NCBI GenBank assembly: GCA_027443745.1
Contig: DAIAZB010000321.1
Location: forward strand, 1-8,130
Length of the DNA stretch: 8,130 nucleotides
Direction of reading: 5' to 3'
Origin: Thiomonas sp.
Lineage (GTDB): Bacteria; Pseudomonadota; Gammaproteobacteria; Burkholderiales; Burkholderiaceae
Shown here piece after piece: positions 6,270 through 8,130 of this stretch (positions are counted from its first letter, which is position 1; each line of letters begins with the position of its first letter). Below the pieces are notes generated by a model, which worked only from the letters and a program-made list of their open reading frames with translations, searched no databases and was not told where the DNA came from. The translations under genes and the position numbers were made by a program.

Positions 6270-7082
6270 ATGCCCTTGCCGCTGGCGCAGTTGGACGCCG
6301 CCGCAATCGAGGCATGGGCCGCCCGTGAAGGCCAGACGCGCCCCACATCGGCACGGCTGGCATGGCGACTGCTGCGCGCCTTCCTGACGTGGTGCGCAGA
6401 GCATCCGCAATATGCAGACATCGTGCAGACGCCGAACCCGGCCAAGACGCGCCGCACCCGCGAAGCCCTGGGCAAGCCCGGCACGAAATCGGACGTGCTG
6501 ACGCGGGAACAATTGCCCGCCTGGTTCGCCCATGTGCGCCAGATTCAAAACCCGGCCATCGCCGCCGCGCTGCAAATCATGCTGTTGACAGGTGCCCGCC
6601 CTGGTGAGGTGCTATCCCTGCGCTGGGAGGACATGAACACGCAATGGAAAAGCATCACGATTCGGGACAAGGTGGAAGGCGAGCGCATGATTCCACTGAC
6701 GCCCTATGTGGCGCACCTGCTGGCCTGCCTGCCGCGCCGCAATGCCTGGGTGTTTTCCAGCGCCACCAGTGCCAGCGGGCAACTATCGAGGCCGCAAGCG
6801 CCGCATACCAACGCCTGCAAAGCCGCTGGGCTGGACGATTTGACGCTGCACGGCCTGCGCCGCAGTTTCTCCACGCTCACGGAATGGCTGGAGATTCCCG
6901 CCGGGCCGGTGGCGCAAATCATGGGCCACAAACCCAGCGCCACGGCAGAGCGGCATTACAAGGTGCGCCCACTCGACTTGCTGCGGGTTCACCATGAGCG
7001 CATCGAGGCGTGGATGCTGGAGCAGGCCGGTATCGCGTTTGCCGCCGCGCAAGCCCTGCCGACGCTGCGCCGGGTGCAGTGA
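6270..7082 (+). CDS. Tyrosine recombinase (integrase), N-terminally truncated
   Basis: This is the C-terminal two thirds of a P4-like phage or island integrase, 270 aa where intact relatives have roughly 400. Residues 1-45 are only the end of the core-binding domain (RPTSARLAWRLLRAFLTWCAEH). The catalytic domain is complete: R110 in TGARPGE, K134 in IRDKVEGER, H194 and R197 in LHGLRRSF, H220 in IMGHKPSA, and the nucleophile Y230 in ERHYKVRPLDLLR. The arm-binding domain and most of the core-binding domain are missing. The frame is open upstream only to the TGA at 6231, and the first ATG (6270) has no Shine-Dalgarno, so translation is doubtful. I infer a decayed remnant that can no longer recombine. 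Its reading direction matches the toxin-antitoxin genes, which start 30 nt after its stop and were probably cargo of the same element. Confidence 0.85.
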   Translation: MPLPLAQLDAAAIEAWAAREGQTRPTSARLAWRLLRAFLTWCAEHPQYADIVQTPNPAKTRRTREALGKPGTKSDVLTREQLPAWFAHVRQIQNPAIAAALQIMLLTGARPGEVLSLRWEDMNTQWKSITIRDKVEGERMIPLTPYVAHLLACLPRRNAWVFSSATSASGQLSRPQAPHTNACKAAGLDDLTLHGLRRSFSTLTEWLEIPAGPVAQIMGHKPSATAERHYKVRPLDLLRVHHERIEAWMLEQAGIAFAAAQALPTLRRVQ

Positions 7083-7086
7083 ATCA

Positions 7087-7105
7087 GTAGCCTTTGCGCT
7101 ACAAT
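7087..7105 (+). promoter_or_regulatory. Toxin-antitoxin promoter with overlapping inverted repeat
   Basis: TACAAT (7100-7105), a near-consensus -10 box, ends 6 nt before the toxin ATG at 7112, so transcription should start at or next to that A. GTAGC (7087-7091) and GCTAC (7098-7102) form a 5-bp inverted repeat with a 6-nt centre that overlaps the -10 box. That is the expected place for an antitoxin operator. No good -35 box is visible at 7076-7083. Confidence 0.5.
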
Positions 7106-7111
7106 CTGCCC

Positions 7112-7438
7112 ATGTTTGAAGTGCAAAGCTACCTGACAGACGAAGGGCAATGCCCCGTGCAAGACTGGCTGGCCGCCCTGCCCGACAGACAAGCCCGCGC
7201 CCGCATTGCAACCCGGTTGATGCGCCTGGAAGCTGCCAATCCGGGAGACTGCAAAGCCTTATCGGGTGGACTGTTGGAATTGCGCATTGACTGGGGGCCG
7301 GGATACCGGGTGTATTACACCCACGCCGGTGCCCGCCTGGTGCTGCTGCTGGCTGGTGGTGACAAGCGCACCCAGCAAGCCGACATAGCAACCGCCCGGC
7401 GCCATTGGACAGACTGGCAACAAAGGAACGCACCATGA
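7112..7438 (+). CDS. Type II toxin, RelE/ParE superfamily (HI1419-type)
   Basis: The product has 108 aa and is typical of the addiction-module killer family named after Haemophilus HI1419 (HigB/Gp49-like, RelE/ParE fold). Family landmarks are VQDWLAALPDRQARARIATRL (16-36), the NPGD turn (43-46), ELRIDWGPGYRVYYT (56-70), LVLLLAGGDK (76-85) and the C-terminal ADIATARRHW. Relatives act as mRNA interferases or translation inhibitors; the activity of this one is inferred. I chose the ATG at 7112, which matches the family N-terminus. An in-frame TTG at 7094 would place the -10 box inside the gene. There is no Shine-Dalgarno, consistent with a leaderless message. The stop overlaps the antitoxin ATG (ATGA, 7435-7438), so the two are translationally coupled. 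Toxin-first order is normal for this family and for higBA. Confidence 0.9.
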   Translation: MFEVQSYLTDEGQCPVQDWLAALPDRQARARIATRLMRLEAANPGDCKALSGGLLELRIDWGPGYRVYYTHAGARLVLLLAGGDKRTQQADIATARRHWTDWQQRNAP

Positions 7439-7743
7439 ACGCATCACGCCCCCTGAATCAAACCATCGTCGAGCTCCTGCGGCAGGATGAAGGCTTTGCC
7501 GAGGAGCTGCTGAATGCAGCCATCGACGAAGCCGACGAACCCGGAGGCCGCGAAGCACTGCTAGCCGCCCTGCGCAGCATTGCCGAAGCCAAGGGCATGC
7601 GCGCCATTGCCGAGGAAACCGGGCTTTCGCGTGAAACGCTCTATCGCACGCTTTCGCCGCGTGGCAATCCCACATTGCGCACGCTCATGGCCGTGACGCA
7701 TGCAGCCGGTTTGCGCCTGCGGGTGGAAAAGGCGCACGCATGA
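7435..7743 (+). CDS. Antitoxin, HI1420-type helix-turn-helix protein
   Basis: The product has 102 aa and is the expected partner of the preceding toxin (probable addiction-module antidote family, HI1420). An N-terminal segment (RPLNQTIVELLRQDEGFAEELLNAAIDEA, 5-33) is helical. The DNA-binding helix-turn-helix lies at about 54-75, GMRAIAEETGLSRETLYRTL, followed by GNPTLRTLMAVTHAAGLRLRV. It should bind and neutralise the toxin and, with it, repress the promoter near 7100. I chose the ATG at 7435 because AAGGA (7423-7427) lies 7 nt before it and the start overlaps the toxin stop. A TTG at 7405 would overlap the toxin by about 30 bases. The stop (TGA, 7741-7743) overlaps the ATG of the next gene. 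All family features are present. Confidence 0.9.
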   Translation: MNASRPLNQTIVELLRQDEGFAEELLNAAIDEADEPGGREALLAALRSIAEAKGMRAIAEETGLSRETLYRTLSPRGNPTLRTLMAVTHAAGLRLRVEKAHA

Positions 7744-8030
7744 AACGCAAGCTGTTTGCTGAGATTGCCGAGGGCATGCAAGCCCTTGCCGAAGCCCGCT
7801 CGGGCAAAACCCCGCACAACCCAGCGCACCCCGGCGAGGTGCTACGCGAATGGCTGCCTGAAGGCATGACGGTAACGCAGGCCGCCACAGAGCTGCACAT
7901 TGCCCGCGTGACGCTTTCCAAGGTGCTGAACGGGCAAGCTGGCATTTCCGCCGTCATGGCGCGACGCCTTGCCGCATGGCTGGGCACTTCGCCCGAATCA
8001 TGGATGGGTATGCAAACCACCTGGGACTAG
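7740..8030 (+). CDS. Second antitoxin, HigA/VapI-type HTH protein, amber-shortened
   Basis: The product has 96 aa and contains an XRE-type helix-turn-helix of the HigA/VapI antitoxin family: NPAHPGEVLREWL (27-39), MTVTQAATELHIARVTLSKVLNGQAGIS (43-70) and LAAWLGTSPESWMGMQ (77-92). Residues 1-23 (MKRKLFAEIAEGMQALAEARSGK) are not part of the usual VapI start and look like the N-terminus of another antitoxin group, so the protein may be a fusion; that judgement is from memory. The start overlaps the previous stop (ATGA), and no strong Shine-Dalgarno is needed under coupling. The TAG at 8028-8030 falls where relatives read D-L-W-Q-A. The frame continues as WQARKVRLPNIKPMQRAA to a TAA at 8085-8087, so a Leu codon probably became amber. 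No cognate toxin is adjacent. The gene may be functional in short form, or a young pseudogene. Confidence 0.82.
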   Translation: MKRKLFAEIAEGMQALAEARSGKTPHNPAHPGEVLREWLPEGMTVTQAATELHIARVTLSKVLNGQAGISAVMARRLAAWLGTSPESWMGMQTTWD

Positions 8031-8087
8031 TGGCAAGCCCGCAAGGTGCGCCTACCGAACATCAAGCCCATGCAGCGCGCCGCGTAA

Positions 8088-8130
8088 CCGTTTCGCGCCA
8101 GGATAGGCCGAGGGTAGCTCCCAAAGCCGA
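8088..8130. other. Right edge, no feature seen
   Basis: The 43 bases after the read-through TAA hold no recognisable gene start, terminator or repeat. I see no attachment-site copy of the tRNA 3' end here. Confidence 0.5.

Noticed and set aside
1..8130. CRISPR array, paired insertion-sequence ends, or defence island
   Set aside because: No regularly spaced repeats, no transposase and no defence-type protein other than the toxin-antitoxin genes could be seen.

Overview
The window is GC-rich and looks like a chromosomal segment of a betaproteobacterium, probably Burkholderiales. I judge this from the style of the UbiD, GlyA and GalE proteins and from a ZTP riboswitch in front of glyA. A Thiomonas-like host is possible, but I cannot establish the genus by reading alone.

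Core region (1 to about 6220). On the minus strand, ubiD (ubiquinone biosynthesis) runs off the left edge, lacking only its last few codons. An AT-rich divergent promoter region separates it from a rightward gene for a membrane-anchored lytic transglycosylase, which has a leader of about 220 nt. A strong hairpin follows that gene. Next come a ZTP/ZMP (pfl-type) riboswitch and the gene it should control, glyA (serine hydroxymethyltransferase, one-carbon supply). glyA converges on galE (UDP-glucose 4-epimerase, minus strand), with two hairpins between the stops. Upstream of galE, also on the minus strand, lies a tRNA-Lys(CUU) gene with its own rho-independent terminator. A 13-bp dyad separates the tRNA from a rightward yidB-like (DUF937) gene. 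These are ordinary housekeeping genes in small transcription units.

Accessory region (about 6220 to 8130). After yidB the content changes to the remains of a mobile element. A tyrosine recombinase lacks its N-terminal domains but keeps all six catalytic positions. It is followed by a compact operon of three genes joined by ATGA overlaps: a RelE/ParE-fold toxin of the HI1419 type, its HI1420-type helix-turn-helix antitoxin, and a second HigA/VapI-type antitoxin without a toxin of its own. The second antitoxin ends at an amber codon where I would expect a Leu codon; the conserved frame continues 18 codons beyond it. The toxin promoter places a -10 box so close to the ATG that its transcript is probably leaderless, and an inverted repeat there may be the operator for autoregulation.

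No CRISPR array, insertion sequence with paired ends or rRNA is visible. The least expected items are the riboswitch with an enlarged internal arm, the three-gene toxin-antitoxin operon with a possibly chimeric, amber-interrupted last gene, and several strong hairpins that are not classical terminators.
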